DNA from: Fusobacteriaceae bacterium
Lineage (GTDB): Bacteria > Fusobacteriota > Fusobacteriia > Fusobacteriales > Fusobacteriaceae
Direction of reading: 5' to 3'
DNA length: 6,594 nucleotides
NCBI GenBank assembly: GCA_016938425.1
Contig: JAFGUR010000115.1
Location: 1-6,594 of the forward strand
The notes below the pieces were generated by a model. That model had not been told where the DNA came from, made no database searches, and saw only the letters and a list, made by a program, of their open reading frames with translations. The translations under genes and the position numbers were made by a program. Shown piece after piece: positions 5,549 to 6,594 of this stretch (position 1 is the first letter of the stretch; the number at the start of each line of letters is the position of its first letter).

Positions 5549-6594
5549 TTACTTTGCTAATATTGTTATTTTAGTATAATTATATTGAACACTTTCAACT
5601 ACCAATTTCCAATTATGTTTCTCGATTATACTCTTTGCAATAGGCAACCCTAATCCTGTTCCCTGAATTTTTGAACTTACTAAAGGATCTAAAACCTTTG
5701 CTAATATTCCTTCCTCTATTCCTATTCCGTTATCTAAAAATGTAATATTTGCTGTCCCATCTCTTTTTTTATCAATAGAAATTCTTAATCCATTTTCTTC
5801 TTTGCTATAATCAATATTTTCTAGAGCATTTTTCACTATATGCCTAAATACTTTTTTTATTCTACTCTTATCAAAAATTAAATAGCAATCTTCTTCTGGT
5901 TTATAAACTTCCAAGTTCTCCATTTCAATTTCTTCTTTAAACTCATCAAGAACTTCATCTATAACTTTAGTGATATTTTCTTCAATATAATTATAGTTCT
6001 TATTTTTTTCCTCTGCATAATCAACTATTTGACTAGATAAGTCTAAAACCCTTTCTGAATCATTAATTATATTATTCATATAACTAATAAGTTTCTGTTC
6101 ATCTTTATACTTATCTTTTACCAAATTTGCATAACCTCTAATTCCAACTATTGGAGTTCTAAGTTCATGAATTATTGCTTTTGCAAAGGAGTTCAGAGTT
6201 TTACTTGAACTTTCTTTTACTTTTTTCTCTTCTAAACTTTTACTGTATAAATAAATTCCTAAGTTGGCACTTATTATTCTTAAAGCTTCTTTTTCCACTT
6301 CATCTATTTTTCTTTTCTTTCTTTCACTTTCTAAAACTAAAAGTCCAAATTTTTCATTATTATAATGAACTGGAATTACTGTAACTTTAAGCATTTTTCC
6401 AAATAATTCTCCATCTCCAGTTGAAAGTTCTTTTTCATAATAAGTCTTATTCTCTTTAAATGCTTCTGTTAATATATTTTTCTTTTCTAATCTTAATCTA
6501 ATTCTTTTACTCCAAATTTCTTTTGCACTTACCCTATTTTCTTTTTCTTCTGTAAAATTCTTAAGATTATAATAATATGTTGGACACGTTAATA
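5549..6594 (-). CDS. GAF-domain sensor histidine kinase (5' end outside window)
   Basis: Two-component sensor kinase, C-terminal 347 residues visible. The methionine at 6394 is internal: the frame stays open to the window edge and the upstream residues continue a GAF-like domain (about residues 1-115), which usually senses small ligands. A charged linker (about 113-130) leads to the HisKA dimerisation helix with phospho-acceptor His142 in IIHELRTP. The ATPase domain has the N-box (NALENI, Asn255), the G1 box DNGIGI (287-292) and the G2 box GTGLGL (311-316). The F-box region reads LDPLVSSK, lacking the usual FxPF phenylalanines. No membrane helix is seen in the visible part, so it may be cytosolic. 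No response regulator is in the window; it may lie upstream of the kinase. The following operon has its own promoter, so a role in hydrogenase control is not implied. Signal unknown. Confidence 0.9.
   Translation of the reverse strand, partial: LTCPTYYYNLKNFTEEKENRVSAKEIWSKRIRLRLEKKNILTEAFKENKTYYEKELSTGDGELFGKMLKVTVIPVHYNNEKFGLLVLESERKKRKIDEVEKEALRIISANLGIYLYSKSLEEKKVKESSSKTLNSFAKAIIHELRTPIVGIRGYANLVKDKYKDEQKLISYMNNIINDSERVLDLSSQIVDYAEEKNKNYNYIEENITKVIDEVLDEFKEEIEMENLEVYKPEEDCYLIFDKSRIKKVFRHIVKNALENIDYSKEENGLRISIDKKRDGTANITFLDNGIGIEEGILAKVLDPLVSSKIQGTGLGLPIAKSIIEKHNWKLVVESVQYNYTKITILAK

Noticed and set aside
6392..6394. ATG as start of the histidine kinase
   Set aside because: The frame continues without a stop to the window edge with GAF-like sequence, and there is no convincing ribosome binding site before it.

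Overview
The window is strongly AT-rich, with A/T-biased codons, strong AGGAGG-type ribosome binding sites and densely packed genes. The gene content is that of an anaerobe that makes [FeFe]-hydrogenase. A Fusobacterium-like (Fusobacteriota) source fits best, with Clostridia as the alternative. This is inferred from composition and gene content; no 16S or other decisive marker is present.

Layout. At the left edge, on the + strand, is the 3' part of a membrane-bound NapH/NosR-type protein with two [4Fe-4S] clusters. It runs in from outside the window and ends at 1087. It converges on everything else, which lies on the - strand, at a perfect 9-bp hairpin (1108-1131) that probably acts as a shared terminator. 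Read in the direction of transcription, the - strand holds: the 3' part of a GAF-domain sensor histidine kinase cut by the right edge; a 78-nt gap with a clear sigma70-type promoter (TTGACG, 17 nt, TAAAAT); trmL (tRNA wobble 2'-O-methyltransferase); a short membrane-anchored lytic transglycosylase; a TM1266-family putative regulator of the iron-only hydrogenase system; a 112-nt leader with three hairpins, the last resembling an intrinsic terminator directly against the hydG ribosome binding site; hydG; an unrecognised 71-residue gene; and a divergent aspA.

How the genes fit together. HydG makes the CO and CN ligands of the H-cluster from tyrosine. TM1266-family genes and aspA homologues recur beside hydG/hydE/hydF in anaerobes, so TM1266-hydG-orf71-aspA reads as a hydrogenase-maturation block. 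hydE, hydF and the hydrogenase are not in the window. The maturation block appears to share an operon with two housekeeping genes (trmL and the transglycosylase): the genes from trmL to the TM1266 gene overlap or nearly touch, and I find no good promoter between them and hydG. The most interesting points are the possible transcription attenuator before hydG, the unknown 71-residue protein, and the altered active-site neighbourhood and short C terminus of the AspA homologue. I see no mobile element, CRISPR array, tRNA or rRNA.
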